Source of the DNA: CAZWLY01 sp964634465
GTDB taxonomy: Bacteria; Desulfobacterota; Desulfarculia; G963662305
Direction: 5' to 3'
Length of the DNA: 63,364 nt
NCBI GenBank assembly: GCA_964634465.1
Contig: CAZWLY010000020.1
Span: 1 to 63,364, forward strand
Below the pieces are notes generated by a model that had not been told where the DNA came from, did not search any database, and saw only the letters and a program-made list of their open reading frames with translations. The position numbers were made by a program, and so were the translations under genes. This document shows positions 16,543 through 25,721 of this stretch, piece by piece (position 1 is the first letter of the stretch; each line of letters begins with the position of its first letter).

Positions 16543-17439
16543 TTGTTTACTCAACAGCTAATAAACGGGCTGACTCTGGGCGGGATATACGCCCTGATCG
16601 CCGTCGGCTACACCATGGTCTACGGCGTCATCCAGCTCATCAACTTCGCCCACGGCGAGATCTACGCCCTGGGCGCCTTTTTTTGCTATACCTTCATCGT
16701 CTTTTTAGGCCTGCCGTTTTACGTGGCCTTTCTGATGGCCATGGCCTGCTGCGCCATCTGCGGTATGTGCCTGGACGTGATCGCTTACCGACCGCTGAGA
16801 AAGTCGCCCCGACTGGCGGCGCTGATTACGGCCATCGGCATGTCGATCTTTTTACAGAACTTGATCATGGTCATCTGGGGCTCCCGGCCGCTGCCCTTCC
16901 CCCAGGTGGCCCTGCCGGCCTACTTCCAGAAGACGGCGGTGACCATCGGCGGAGCGAACCTGAGCTGGTTCCAGCTCTTCATCTTCGCCGTGACCGTGAT
17001 CATGATGACCGGTCTCAATCTGATCATCAAGAAGACCAGCACCGGCCGGGCGATGCGGGCCGTGGCCCAGAACAAGACCATGGCCTCCCTGGTCGGGATC
17101 AACGTCAACCGGGTGATCACCATCACCTTCGCCCTGACCGGCGCGCTGGGCGCGGCGGCCGGCATCCTGGTCGCCGCCTACTACAACTCGCTCTACCCGA
17201 CCATGGGCTACGTGGCCGGCGTCAAGGCCTTCGCCGCCGCCGTGCTGGGCGGCATCGGCTCGGTGCCGGGGGCGATGCTGGGCGGAGTGGTTTTGGGCGT
17301 GGCCGAGGCGCTGGGCGCGGGCTATCTGTCGTCGCTGTATCGGGACGGCATCTCGTATGCGGTGATGATCGCGGTCATCATCTTCTTCCCGGCCGGCTTC
17401 TTCGGCAAGCTGATCAAAGAGACCAAGAAGAGCCTGTGA
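16543..17439 (+). CDS. livH: Branched-chain amino acid ABC permease, LivH type
   Basis: A 298-residue polytopic permease. The start LINGLTLGGIYALIAVGYTMVYGVIQLINFAHGEIYALGA is the LivH signature, and KAFAAAVLGGIGSVPGAMLGGVVLG near the C-terminus is the conserved cytoplasmic coupling loop. It starts at TTG 16543 and ends 1 bp before livM. It pairs with LivM in the inner membrane. Confidence 0.92.
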   Translation: MFTQQLINGLTLGGIYALIAVGYTMVYGVIQLINFAHGEIYALGAFFCYTFIVFLGLPFYVAFLMAMACCAICGMCLDVIAYRPLRKSPRLAALITAIGMSIFLQNLIMVIWGSRPLPFPQVALPAYFQKTAVTIGGANLSWFQLFIFAVTVIMMTGLNLIIKKTSTGRAMRAVAQNKTMASLVGINVNRVITITFALTGALGAAAGILVAAYYNSLYPTMGYVAGVKAFAAAVLGGIGSVPGAMLGGVVLGVAEALGAGYLSSLYRDGISYAVMIAVIIFFPAGFFGKLIKETKKSL

Positions 17440-17440
17440 C

Positions 17441-18484
17441 ATGGTTGCCAAACTGAGCAAACTGAATCGCGGCCACCAACTCAAGTTGGCCCTCTTGGGT
17501 TTGGCCCTCATCCTGCCCCTGTTGCCGTTTTTCACCGACTACGCCATCCATATCGGGGTGATGGTCTTCATCTACATGATCCTCGCCCTGGGACTGAACA
17601 TCGTGCCCGGCTTCAACGGCCTGTTGGACTTGGGTTTCGTCGGTTTCTACGGCATCGGCGCCTACACCTCGGGACTCTTGACCATCCACTTCGGTCTGTC
17701 CTACTGGGTCATCGTCCCCCTGGCGGCCATCAACGGGGCCATCTGGGGCATCCTTCTGGGCGCGCCGACGCTGAGGCTGACCGGCGACTACTTCGCCATC
17801 GTCACCTTCGGCTTCTCCGAGCTGGTGGTCCTCTTTCTGACCAATGAGATCTGGCTGACCAGGGGACCCTTGGGCCTGCCTGGCATAGATCCGGTCATAC
17901 TCGATCTGTCCTGGGCGGGCGGACCGGTCTGGGAGTTCGCCACGGCGACGCCGTATTACTACTTGGCCTTGCTGATGGTCCTGGGGACGCTGTTCGTCAT
18001 GCATCGCATCGAGGACTCCCGCCTCGGCCGGGCCTGGTTCGCCATCCGCGACGACGAGCACGCCGCCGTGGCCTGCGGGGTCAACCTGTTGACCTACAAG
18101 GTCATCGCCTTCGCCATTTCGGCCTCCTTTGGAGCCATCGGCGGCAGCCTCTTCGCCCGCTACAACATGGTGCTCACCCCGGACGCCTTCAAGTTCTGGG
18201 AGTCGTTCCTGGTGCTGTGCATGATCGTGTTGGGCGGTATGGGCAACATCTGGGGCGTCATCCTGGGCGCGTTCGTTTTGACCGCCATGGGCGAGGTCTT
18301 GCGCGAGATTCTGCCGCTGTTGGGCCTGCCGGTGGAGACGCGCTTCTTGGCCTTCGGTTTGATCATGGTCCTGGTGATGCGCTTCAGGCCGGCCGGCCTG
18401 CTGCCCATCCCCTCGGTGGCCGCCCAGATGCAGGCCGGCCGGGTGAGACGCAAAAAGAAAAAGACGCCGGGCTTGGAGCAATGA
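17441..18484 (+). CDS. livM: Branched-chain amino acid ABC permease, LivM type
   Basis: A 347-residue polytopic permease. LNIVPGFNGLLDLGFVGFYGIGAYTSGLL and RLTGDYFAIVTFGFSELVVL are LivM signatures, with IRDDEHAAVACGVNLLTYKV as the coupling region. The Lys/Arg-rich C-terminus (RVRRKKKKTPG) is cytoplasmic. The stop overlaps the livG start in an ATGA arrangement. Confidence 0.92.
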   Translation: MVAKLSKLNRGHQLKLALLGLALILPLLPFFTDYAIHIGVMVFIYMILALGLNIVPGFNGLLDLGFVGFYGIGAYTSGLLTIHFGLSYWVIVPLAAINGAIWGILLGAPTLRLTGDYFAIVTFGFSELVVLFLTNEIWLTRGPLGLPGIDPVILDLSWAGGPVWEFATATPYYYLALLMVLGTLFVMHRIEDSRLGRAWFAIRDDEHAAVACGVNLLTYKVIAFAISASFGAIGGSLFARYNMVLTPDAFKFWESFLVLCMIVLGGMGNIWGVILGAFVLTAMGEVLREILPLLGLPVETRFLAFGLIMVLVMRFRPAGLLPIPSVAAQMQAGRVRRKKKKTPGLEQ

Positions 18485-19275
18485 GCCATATACTAGAAAT
18501 AGAGAGTCTGGACAAGAATTTCGGGGGCTTGAAGGCCCTCCAGGACATCTCGTTTTCCATCGACCGAGGCGAGATCCTGGGGCTGATCGGGCCCAACGGG
18601 GCCGGCAAGACGACGCTGTTTAACTGCGTGGCCGGCGTGGAGAAGCCGACCGCGGGGAAGATAATCTTCTACGGCGGCGAGGGTGCCGACGGCGTCTCCA
18701 TCGGCGGCAAGAAGCCGGAGACGGTCACCAAGCTGGGCATCGCCCGCACCTTCCAGAACATCCGACTGTTCGACAACCTGACCGTCATCGACAACGTCAA
18801 GATCGGCCGTCACTGCCGGACCAAGTCGAACTTCTTCGGCGCCGTGGCCAAGACCAGGAGCCAGCAGGAAGAAGAGAAGACCATCCTCAAGGACGCCCGC
18901 GCCTACCTGGCCTTTGTCGGCCTGGCCGGCAAGGACGAGGAGACCGCCTCCAGTCTGGCCTACGGCGATCAGCGCCGGCTGGAGATCGCCCGGGCGTTGG
19001 CCACCGAGCCCAAGCTGCTGCTCCTCGACGAGCCGGCGGCCGGCATGAACCCCCAGGAATCCAGGGAGCTGATGGACCTCATCCGCGCCATCAGGGACCG
19101 GGGGATCACCGTGCTTCTGATCGAACACGACATGAAGGTGGTCATGGGCGTCTGCGAGCGGGTGGTGGTCATCAACCACGGACAGTGGCTGGCCGAGGGC
19201 CGGCCTCACGAAGTCCAAAACGATCCCAAGGTCATCGAGGCCTACCTGGGCACGGGGGCCGCCGATGCTGCTTAA
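18481..19275 (+). CDS. livG: Branched-chain amino acid ABC ATPase, LivG type
   Basis: A 264-residue ATPase with Walker A GPNGAGKTT near residue 38, LAYGDQRRLEIARAL as the degenerate ABC signature typical of LivG, and Walker B LLLLDEPAAGMNP. ATG 18481 overlaps the livM stop; the open frame before it lies inside livM and is not used. It overlaps livF by 11 bp. Confidence 0.93.
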   Translation: MSHILEIESLDKNFGGLKALQDISFSIDRGEILGLIGPNGAGKTTLFNCVAGVEKPTAGKIIFYGGEGADGVSIGGKKPETVTKLGIARTFQNIRLFDNLTVIDNVKIGRHCRTKSNFFGAVAKTRSQQEEEKTILKDARAYLAFVGLAGKDEETASSLAYGDQRRLEIARALATEPKLLLLDEPAAGMNPQESRELMDLIRAIRDRGITVLLIEHDMKVVMGVCERVVVINHGQWLAEGRPHEVQNDPKVIEAYLGTGAADAA

Positions 19276-19972
19276 GCTGGACAACATCAAGACCTACTAC
19301 GGCAACATCCGAGCCCTCAAGGGCGTTTCGCTCGAGGTGGAGCAAGGCGAGATCGTCAGCCTCATCGGCGCCAACGGCGCGGGCAAATCGACCACCCTGA
19401 TGACCATCTCCGGCGTGTTGACCCCGGTCGAGGGCGAGATCTACTACAACGACCAGCCCATCACCGGCGAGAATCCGGACAGCATCGTCAAGCAGGGCAT
19501 CTGTCAGGTGCCCGAGGGCCGGATGATTTTCCCGCTCCTCACCGTCAAGGAGAACCTGGAACTGGGCGCTTTTTTGCGCAGGGACAAGGACGGCGTCAAG
19601 GAAGACCTGGATCGGGTGATGGAGCTCTTCCCCATTTTGAAGGAGCGGGCCAAGCAGCTCGGCGGCACGCTCTCCGGCGGCGAGCAGCAGATGCTGGCCA
19701 TCGCCCGGGCGCTGATGGGCAAGCCCAAGCTGCTCCTGTTGGACGAGCCGTCCCTGGGGCTGGCCCCGATCGTGGTCCAGTCCATCTTCGAGACGATCAG
19801 GCGGATCAACAAGGAAGGCGTGTCCATCCTTCTGGTCGAGCAGAACGCTCAGATGGCGCTCCAGTACTCCCACCGGGGCTACGTCCTGGAGACGGGCGAG
19901 ATCGCCCTGTCCGACACGGCCAGAAACCTCCTGGAGAACGAGGAGGTCAGAAAGGCCTACCTGGGCGAATAG
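19265..19972 (+). CDS. livF: Branched-chain amino acid ABC ATPase, LivF type
   Basis: A 235-residue ATPase: Walker A GANGAGKST, signature LSGGEQQMLAIARAL and Walker B LLLLDEPSLGLAP, with YYGNIRALKGVSLEV at the start as usual in LivF. It is the last gene of the liv operon. Confidence 0.93.
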   Translation: MLLKLDNIKTYYGNIRALKGVSLEVEQGEIVSLIGANGAGKSTTLMTISGVLTPVEGEIYYNDQPITGENPDSIVKQGICQVPEGRMIFPLLTVKENLELGAFLRRDKDGVKEDLDRVMELFPILKERAKQLGGTLSGGEQQMLAIARALMGKPKLLLLDEPSLGLAPIVVQSIFETIRRINKEGVSILLVEQNAQMALQYSHRGYVLETGEIALSDTARNLLENEEVRKAYLGE

Positions 19973-19995
19973 GACGCAGCGTTCCTGAAACATCG

Positions 19996-20023
19996 CGGGG
20001 CTTCGGCTTGGGCCGAGACCCCG
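19996..20023 (+). terminator. Terminator hairpin after livF
   Basis: CGGGG at 19996-20000 and CCCCG at 20019-20023 close a hairpin whose inner part TCGGC-TTGG-GCCGA also pairs, 24 bp after the livF stop. It is followed by ATTCGTTT. It lies between the convergent livF and PHP genes. Confidence 0.5.
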
Positions 20024-20141
20024 ATTCGTTTGGTCTTGCCGTCGGTTCGATTGGAGCGGGTGACCGCCGGCCGGGCCGGCGGCCCGAGGCCCGATGATTC
20101 CGGACGCTCGCTTTCCGCTTCCAGTCTCCTTCCGGCCTGGC

Positions 20142-21017
20142 CTATCCGCCCCGGCCGGCGGTGCGTCTCGGCCGAATCGCCTCTTTCAGCCTCTCCAGCA
20201 ACTCGTATCCCACCCTCAAGTCTCCCTCGCCGAAGCCGATGGCGATGCGGGGCTTGTATCGGCCGTGGAAGTCGGAGCCGCCGGTGACGAGCAGCCCCAG
20301 CCGCTCGGCCAGGCCTTTCAATTCCAAGCGGAAGGCGGCGTCCTGGGTCGGGCAGAAGACCTCCACCCCGTCCAGCCCCATCTCCTTCAATTTCTCGAGC
20401 CTTTCGGCCAGGATCGGCCCCTGGAGACCCAGCGAGACGGGGTGGGCGAGCACGGCCAGGCCGCCGCCGGCATGGATCAGCTCGATGGCCCGGCCCGCCT
20501 CCAGTTTGTAGCGGTTCTGGTAGGCCGGCGCGCCCCTCTTGAGCCAGTTGGCCATGGCCTCGTCAAGGTCGGCCGCGTAACCCCGATCCACCAGGGCCTG
20601 GCCGATGTGGGGCCGGCCGGTCTGGCCGCCGCCGGAGATGGCCAGGACCTCGGCCATGGTCACTTCGAGGCCGAGCTCGTTGAGTTTGGCCAGGATTCGC
20701 CGGTTGCGATCCTCCCGGCCGTCACTGACGGCTTTGAGCGGCCCGGCCAGGACCGGGCGGCGATGGTCGATGAACAGCCCCAACAGGTGCATGAAACCCG
20801 GTGCGTCGAAGATAACCGAGAACTCCACCCCGGGCACCACCTCCAACCCCAGTCTTCGGCCGGCGGCCAGGGCTTCGTCGAGACCGTCGACGGTGTCGTG
20901 GTCGGTCACGGCGATGGCCTTGAGCCGGGCCCGGAGCGCCGCTTCGACCACTTCGGTCGGGCTGAGGGCGCCGTCCGAGGCGGTGGTGTGAACGTGGAGG
21001 TCGATGAGAGAGGGCAT
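20142..21017 (-). CDS. PHP-domain phosphoesterase (YciV/RNase AM-like)
   Basis: A 291-residue metal-dependent phosphoesterase. The metal motifs are HVHTTASDG near residue 8, AVTDHDTVDG, GVEFSV, LAHPVSLG and TGGSDFHG. This layout matches the YciV group, which hydrolyses 3',5'-nucleoside bisphosphates and trims RNA 5' ends (family knowledge); substrate not proven here. ATG 21017 is preferred over a TTG two codons upstream. It is transcribed away from dnaK. Confidence 0.85.
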   Translation of the reverse strand: MPSLIDLHVHTTASDGALSPTEVVEAALRARLKAIAVTDHDTVDGLDEALAAGRRLGLEVVPGVEFSVIFDAPGFMHLLGLFIDHRRPVLAGPLKAVSDGREDRNRRILAKLNELGLEVTMAEVLAISGGGQTGRPHIGQALVDRGYAADLDEAMANWLKRGAPAYQNRYKLEAGRAIELIHAGGGLAVLAHPVSLGLQGPILAERLEKLKEMGLDGVEVFCPTQDAAFRLELKGLAERLGLLVTGGSDFHGRYKPRIAIGFGEGDLRVGYELLERLKEAIRPRRTAGRGG

Positions 21018-21481
21018 GGTCAAGCTACCGAGGGTATCACGCTAAAGTTTGGCGACGATTTTTCGGGATCGAGCCTGTTTCTCGGGCTTCAACCCGGCCG
21101 GCCGGTGGTCGAAGCGTCCCTGAGCCGGCCTGTGGCCCGAACCGATCGGGTCCAACCTACCACATCCGGGCCTCCAGGGTGAAGCCGGGCCGCCCCGGAA
21201 CGATCGTCTTCACCCCTGCGGGGGGGTCGTTTCCCACGGGGGGTTCATCCCCCGCAACTTCCGGCCAAGAAGAACGACTCTGCATCCGCCGCCGATACCA
21301 GTCGCTTGCGGCGGGGTTTTTGGTTGTCTGGGGCCGATTCGTCGTCTGGGACCATTTTGGTCCTTGACTCTTGGTTACAAGTGTTTACTTTTCAGGCGTA
21401 AACATTAACAGTCGTTGCGCGAGATCGCCCTGCCGACATCTTCAGGGGCGGGCTCCCGACGAGTGAGGAGGAATAAAAGGT
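21018..21481. other. Intergenic region between the PHP gene and dnaK
   Basis: These 464 bp hold no gene I can support. They contain GC-rich hairpin-prone runs at 21222-21270 (GCGGGGG and CCCCCGC arms) and an AT-rich inverted repeat at 21382-21404. No clear sigma-70 or sigma-32 promoter for dnaK could be fixed by eye. Confidence 0.5.
21382..21404. promoter_or_regulatory. Inverted repeat upstream of dnaK (possible operator)
   Basis: TGTTTAC (21382-21388) and GTAAACA (21398-21404) form a perfect 7-bp inverted repeat with a 9-bp spacer, about 80 bp before the dnaK ATG. The 9-bp spacing is like the CIRCE element but the half-sites are different, so the binding protein is unknown. Confidence 0.4.
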
Positions 21482-23440
21482 ATGGATAAGATTATCGGCA
21501 TCGACCTGGGCACCACCAATTCGGTGGTGGCGGTCATGGAGGGCGGCCAGGCCAGCGTGATCACCAACGAGGAGGGCTCGCGGACCACGCCGTCGGTGGT
21601 CGCCTTCACCGAGAAGGGCGAGCGGCTTGTCGGCCAGGCGGCCAAGCGCCAGGCGGTGACCAATCCCGAGGCGACCATCTACTCCATCAAGCGGTTCATG
21701 GGCCGCCGGATGGACGAGGTTGCCGAAGAGGCCGGCCAGGTGCCCTACACGGTCAAGGACGACAAGGGGTTGGCCGTGGTCGAGGTCCGGTCCAAGCGCT
21801 ACACTCCGCCCGAGATTTCGGCCATGATCCTGTCTAAGCTCAAGAAGTCGGCCGAGGCCTACCTGGGCGAGAAGGTCAAGAAGGCGGTCATCACCGTCCC
21901 GGCCTATTTCAACGATTCCCAGCGCCAGGCGACCAAGGACGCCGGCCGGATCGCCGGGCTGGAGGTGCTTCGAATCATCAACGAGCCCACCGCGGCGGCT
22001 CTGGCCTACGGGCTGGACAAGAAAGGGAACCAAACCATCGCCGTCTACGACTTCGGCGGCGGCACGTTCGACATCTCCATCCTGGAGGTCGGCGACGGCG
22101 TGGTCGAGGTCAAGGCGACCAGCGGCGACACCCACCTGGGCGGCGACGACCTCGACCAGCTGGTCATCGACTGGCTGATTGAGGAGTTCAAGAAAGAGCA
22201 GGGCATCGACCTCGGCCGGGACAAGATGGCCCTCCAAAGGCTCAAGGAGGCGGCCGAGAAGGCCAAGATCGAGCTCTCCTCGGCCATGGAGACCGACATC
22301 AACCTGCCGTTCATCACCGCCGACGCCTCCGGGCCCAAGCACTTGAACGTCAAGCTGACCCGGGCCCGGTTCGAGGGACTGATCGAGGCGGCGATCAAGC
22401 GGACCTTGGCGCCGTGCCGGCAGGCCTTGAAGGACGCCGGTCTTGAGCCCGGCCAGGTGGACGAGGTGGTTCTGGTCGGCGGCTCGACTCGGATCCCCAA
22501 GGTCCAGGAACTGGTGAGAGACTTCTTCGGCAAGGAACCCCACAAGGGCGTCAACCCCGACGAGGTGGTGGCCATGGGCGCGGCCATCCAGGGCGGCGTC
22601 TTGAGCGGCGAGGTCGAGGACGTGCTGCTGCTGGACGTCACCCCGCTCTCTCTGGGCATCGAGACCCTGGGCGGGGTGATGACCACCCTGATCGAGCGCA
22701 ACTCGACCATTCCGACCAGAAAGGCGGAGGTCTTCACCACCGCCGAGGACGGCCAGACCACCGTCGAGGTCCACGTGCTCCAGGGCGAGCGGCCGATGGC
22801 CGCTGACAACCGAACTCTGGGCCGCTTCCAACTGACCGGCATCCCGCCGGCTCCGCGGGGCGTGCCCCAGATCGAGGTCAGCTTCGACATCGACGCCAAC
22901 GGCATCGTCCACGTCTCGGCCAAGGACCTGGCCACCGGCAAGGAGCAGTCGATCAAGATCACCTCGTCCTCGGGGCTTTCCGAGGCCGAGATCGAGCGGA
23001 TGGTCAGGGAGGCGGAAACCCACGCCGAGGAGGACAAGCTCGAGCAGCTCAGGATCGAGCGCCGCAACCAGCTCGACGGGCTGATCTACACCACCGAGCG
23101 GTTCATTCAGGACAACGGCGAGAGGCTCGCTCCGGCCGACATCGCCCCACTGGAGGAGGCCCTTGCCCGGGCCAAGGCCGATCTCGACAGCGCTTCGGCC
23201 GACACGCTCCAGGGCCACATCGACGCCTTGACTCAGGCCAACCACCAGCTCTCCCAGCGGCTCTACGCCCAGGCCGGAGCCGGCTATCAGACCGGCTGCG
23301 GCGGTGAAGAGTGCCAGTCGAGTTCGGCCGGCTTCGACTCGGGCTCCTTCGGTGCCTCCGGCGAGCGGACCGAGACCTGTTACGCTCCGGGAGACGACGA
23401 GGTCATCGACGCCGAGTACAGAAACGTCTCCGGCGGCTGA
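21482..23440 (+). CDS. dnaK: Molecular chaperone DnaK (Hsp70)
   Basis: A 652-residue Hsp70. The ATPase domain starts KIIGIDLGTTNSVVAVMEGG and shows AVITVPAYFNDSQRQATKDAG, VYDFGGGTFDISIL and VLVGGSTRIPKVQ. The substrate-binding domain begins after the linker DVLLLDVTPLSLGIETLGG. The chain ends near EVIDAEYRNVSGG, a variant of the usual EE(V/I)D-type tail. The tail also has three Cys (CGGEEC and a later C), which is unusual for DnaK. No grpE or dnaJ is adjacent. AGGAGG precedes the ATG. Confidence 0.95.
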   Translation: MDKIIGIDLGTTNSVVAVMEGGQASVITNEEGSRTTPSVVAFTEKGERLVGQAAKRQAVTNPEATIYSIKRFMGRRMDEVAEEAGQVPYTVKDDKGLAVVEVRSKRYTPPEISAMILSKLKKSAEAYLGEKVKKAVITVPAYFNDSQRQATKDAGRIAGLEVLRIINEPTAAALAYGLDKKGNQTIAVYDFGGGTFDISILEVGDGVVEVKATSGDTHLGGDDLDQLVIDWLIEEFKKEQGIDLGRDKMALQRLKEAAEKAKIELSSAMETDINLPFITADASGPKHLNVKLTRARFEGLIEAAIKRTLAPCRQALKDAGLEPGQVDEVVLVGGSTRIPKVQELVRDFFGKEPHKGVNPDEVVAMGAAIQGGVLSGEVEDVLLLDVTPLSLGIETLGGVMTTLIERNSTIPTRKAEVFTTAEDGQTTVEVHVLQGERPMAADNRTLGRFQLTGIPPAPRGVPQIEVSFDIDANGIVHVSAKDLATGKEQSIKITSSSGLSEAEIERMVREAETHAEEDKLEQLRIERRNQLDGLIYTTERFIQDNGERLAPADIAPLEEALARAKADLDSASADTLQGHIDALTQANHQLSQRLYAQAGAGYQTGCGGEECQSSSAGFDSGSFGASGERTETCYAPGDDEVIDAEYRNVSGG

Positions 23441-23489
23441 GGCGTCTAATTTGCCGGCCCGTGCGGCCGCCCGGCGCGAACGACGGTCA

Positions 23490-23525
23490 AACGCCCGCCC
23501 GCCCTCAAAGGGGCGGGCGGGCGTT
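23490..23525 (+). terminator. Rho-independent-type terminator after dnaK
   Basis: A perfect 15-bp stem: AACGCCCGCCCGCCC (23490-23504), loop TCAAAG, GGGCGGGCGGGCGTT (23511-23525), about 50 bp after the dnaK stop. The following bases GTCTGG are not T-rich. Confidence 0.75.
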
Positions 23526-23688
23526 GTCTGGGGCAAGTTTGGGGTATTTGTCAACTTCCGGCCAATGTGATCGTGAAATCCAACACAAGCTGACGAGTCG
23601 TCCAATCCGAACCAATAAAGTCCTCTTTAACGGCCCGCCGTCCCAGGGATTCCCCGGTTCGAAGTTTTGGCTCCGGGCCAATTTTCTC

Positions 23689-23721
23689 TTGACAAAACTA
23701 GCCCGATCAGGCTACTGATCG
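23689..23721 (+). promoter_or_regulatory. Promoter of sat with palindrome over the -10 box
   Basis: The perfect -35 TTGACA at 23689-23694 is followed after 18 bp by TACTGA at 23713-23718. A perfect inverted repeat CGATCAG-GCTA-CTGATCG (23704-23721) covers the spacer and -10, as an operator would. The transcript would carry a leader of about 165 nt before sat. Confidence 0.5.
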
Positions 23722-23890
23722 TGTCTACGCATCGCGCAAAGTAGGATCTGCCAGTTTGAACTTGTACCGTTGCGCACAAAGTCATAACACGATTCGGGGC
23801 TTCAGGCTCTATTGTTATCGTTTGCACAAGCCCGCGTGGCGTTGGTGTGAGCAGACTGGTACGTCTGTCGAGGACTAAGGAGGACGATTC

Positions 23891-25108
23891 ATGTCGAAAC
23901 TGGTTCCCCCCCACGGTAAAGACCGTGTGCTGAAGCCGCTGCTGCTCGAGGGCGCCGAACTGGAGGCCGAAAAAAAGAAAGCCGAGGGTTTGAAGCGGAT
24001 CGATGTCACCTCCCGCGAGGCCTGCGACCTGTTCATGATGGGCATCGGGGCGTTCACCCCGCTGACCGGTTTCATGGGTAAGGCCGACTGGCAGGGCGTC
24101 TGCGACGACATGCAGATGACCGACGGCACGTTCTGGCCCATCCCGATCACCTGCTCGGTGGACAAGGGTGCGGTCGAGGTCGGCGAGGAGATCGCCCTTT
24201 ACAACGACGAGTACGGCGGACTGTTGGCCACCATGAAGGTCGAGGAGGTCTACGAGATCGACAAGGCCCATGAGTGCCGGCAGGTTTTCACGACCGACGA
24301 TATGGAGCATCCCGGCGTCCAGAAGGTCATGGAGCAGAAGGACGTCAACATCGCCGGTCCGGTCAAGGTTCTCTCCGAGGGCGGGTTCCCTGAGGAGTAC
24401 GGCGACCTCTACGCCAGGCCGGCCGAGACCAGGGCTCTCTTTGACGAGCTGGGCTGGCGCCGCGTGGCCGCCTTCCAGACCCGTAACCCGATGCACCGCT
24501 CCCATGAGTTCCTGGTCAAGATCGCCATTGAGGTCATGGACGGGGCCATCATTCACCAGATTCTGGGCAAGCTGAAGCCCGGCGACATTCCGGCCGACGT
24601 CCGGGTCAAGGCCATCAACGCCCTGATCGACAATTACTTCGTCAAGGGCACCGTCGTCTCCAAGGGCTATCCCATGGAGATGCGCTACGCCGGTCCGCGC
24701 GAGGCGCTGCTGCACGCCGTCTTCCGCCAGAACTACGGCTGCTCGCACTTGATCGTCGGTCGTGACCACGCCGGCGTGGGCGACTACTACGGACCCTTTG
24801 ACGCCCAGAAGATCTTCTACGAGATTCCCGAGGGCAGCCTGGAGCTCAAGCCCCTGCCCATCGACTGGACCTTCTACTGCTCCAAGTGCGAGGGTATGGC
24901 CTCGATGAAGACCTGCCCCCACGGCAAGGAGGACCGGCTGCTGCTGTCCGGGACCATGGTCCGCAAGACCCTGTCCGAGGGCGGCGACCTGCCCAAGGAG
25001 TTCTCGCGGCCCGAGGTGGTGGAGATTCTCCAGAACTACTACCAGAATCTGGAGGAGAAGGTGGAGGTCAAACTCCACGGCGCTGCCACCGGCGAGGTCA
25101 AGAAGTAG
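23891..25108 (+). CDS. sat: Sulfate adenylyltransferase (dissimilatory)
   Basis: A 405-residue homo-oligomeric ATP sulfurylase that activates sulfate to APS, the first step of dissimilatory sulfate reduction. Catalytic motifs are FQTRNPMHRSHEF (the QxRNPxHxxH signature) and VGRDHAGVGDYYGPF. A zinc-type cluster CSKCEGMASMKTCPHG lies near residue 330, as in Sat of sulfate reducers and archaea. AAGGAGGAC precedes the ATG. It is followed by its own terminator and then aprBA. Confidence 0.96.
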   Translation: MSKLVPPHGKDRVLKPLLLEGAELEAEKKKAEGLKRIDVTSREACDLFMMGIGAFTPLTGFMGKADWQGVCDDMQMTDGTFWPIPITCSVDKGAVEVGEEIALYNDEYGGLLATMKVEEVYEIDKAHECRQVFTTDDMEHPGVQKVMEQKDVNIAGPVKVLSEGGFPEEYGDLYARPAETRALFDELGWRRVAAFQTRNPMHRSHEFLVKIAIEVMDGAIIHQILGKLKPGDIPADVRVKAINALIDNYFVKGTVVSKGYPMEMRYAGPREALLHAVFRQNYGCSHLIVGRDHAGVGDYYGPFDAQKIFYEIPEGSLELKPLPIDWTFYCSKCEGMASMKTCPHGKEDRLLLSGTMVRKTLSEGGDLPKEFSRPEVVEILQNYYQNLEEKVEVKLHGAATGEVKK

Positions 25109-25116
25109 CTTCATGT

Positions 25117-25143
25117 CGAGCCCGGGACGTCCTCCCGGGCTCG
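25117..25143 (+). terminator. Terminator hairpin after sat
   Basis: A perfect 11-bp stem CGAGCCCGGGA-CGTCC-TCCCGGGCTCG begins 8 bp after the sat stop, followed by TTGGCGTAAAATTT. It implies that aprBA can be transcribed from its own promoter. Confidence 0.7.
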
Positions 25144-25269
25144 TTGGCGTAAAATTTGGAGGTAGGTGGTTAATCCAAGGGAGCACGGCCGGCCGGAGGT
25201 TGGTCGCCTTCCCGAAACCCGAATAGCTTTAACCTGTAAAGGCTTTTCACCACCATCTGGAGGGAAAAC

Positions 25270-25707
25270 ATGCCAAGTTTTGTCATCGTCGAGAAATGCG
25301 ACGGGTGCAAGGGTCAGGACAAGACCGCTTGCATGTACATCTGCCCGAACGACCTGATGGTCCTCGACCAGGAGAAGATGAAGGCCTACAACCGCGATCC
25401 CTGGATGTGCTGGGAGTGCTACAACTGCGTCAAGATCTGCCCCCAGCAGGCGGTGGACGTCCGCGGTTACGCCGACTTCGTGCCCATGGGCGCCAGCGTG
25501 GTTCCGCTGCGCGGTTCCGAGGACATCATGTGGACCGTCAAGTTCCGCAACGGGTCGGTCAAGCGCTTCAAGTTCCCCATCCGGACCACTCCCGAGGGTT
25601 CGGCCGAGCCGCTGGGCGGCTTCGATGAGGGCCCGGGCGACATCAACGCCCCTGAACTGATGACCGAGCCGGCTTCTACTGGCGCTGACGCTCTCCCCAG
25701 GCTGTAA
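25270..25707 (+). CDS. aprB: Adenylylsulfate (APS) reductase, beta subunit
   Basis: A 145-residue ferredoxin-like subunit that carries electrons to the AprA FAD. The first cluster ligands are in CDGCKGQDKTACMYICPND and the second in CWECYNCVKICPQQAVDVRG, giving two [4Fe-4S] clusters. The C-terminal tail (about residues 95-145) wraps around AprA in known structures. It starts at ATG 25270 with GGAGGG upstream and lies 14 bp before aprA. Confidence 0.97.
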   Translation: MPSFVIVEKCDGCKGQDKTACMYICPNDLMVLDQEKMKAYNRDPWMCWECYNCVKICPQQAVDVRGYADFVPMGASVVPLRGSEDIMWTVKFRNGSVKRFKFPIRTTPEGSAEPLGGFDEGPGDINAPELMTEPASTGADALPRL

Positions 25708-25721
25708 GAGGAGGCAAGATC

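Noticed and set aside
21382..21404. CIRCE (HrcA) operator at dnaK
   Set aside because: The spacer length is right but the half-sites TGTTTAC/GTAAACA do not resemble TTAGCACTC/GAGTGCTAA.
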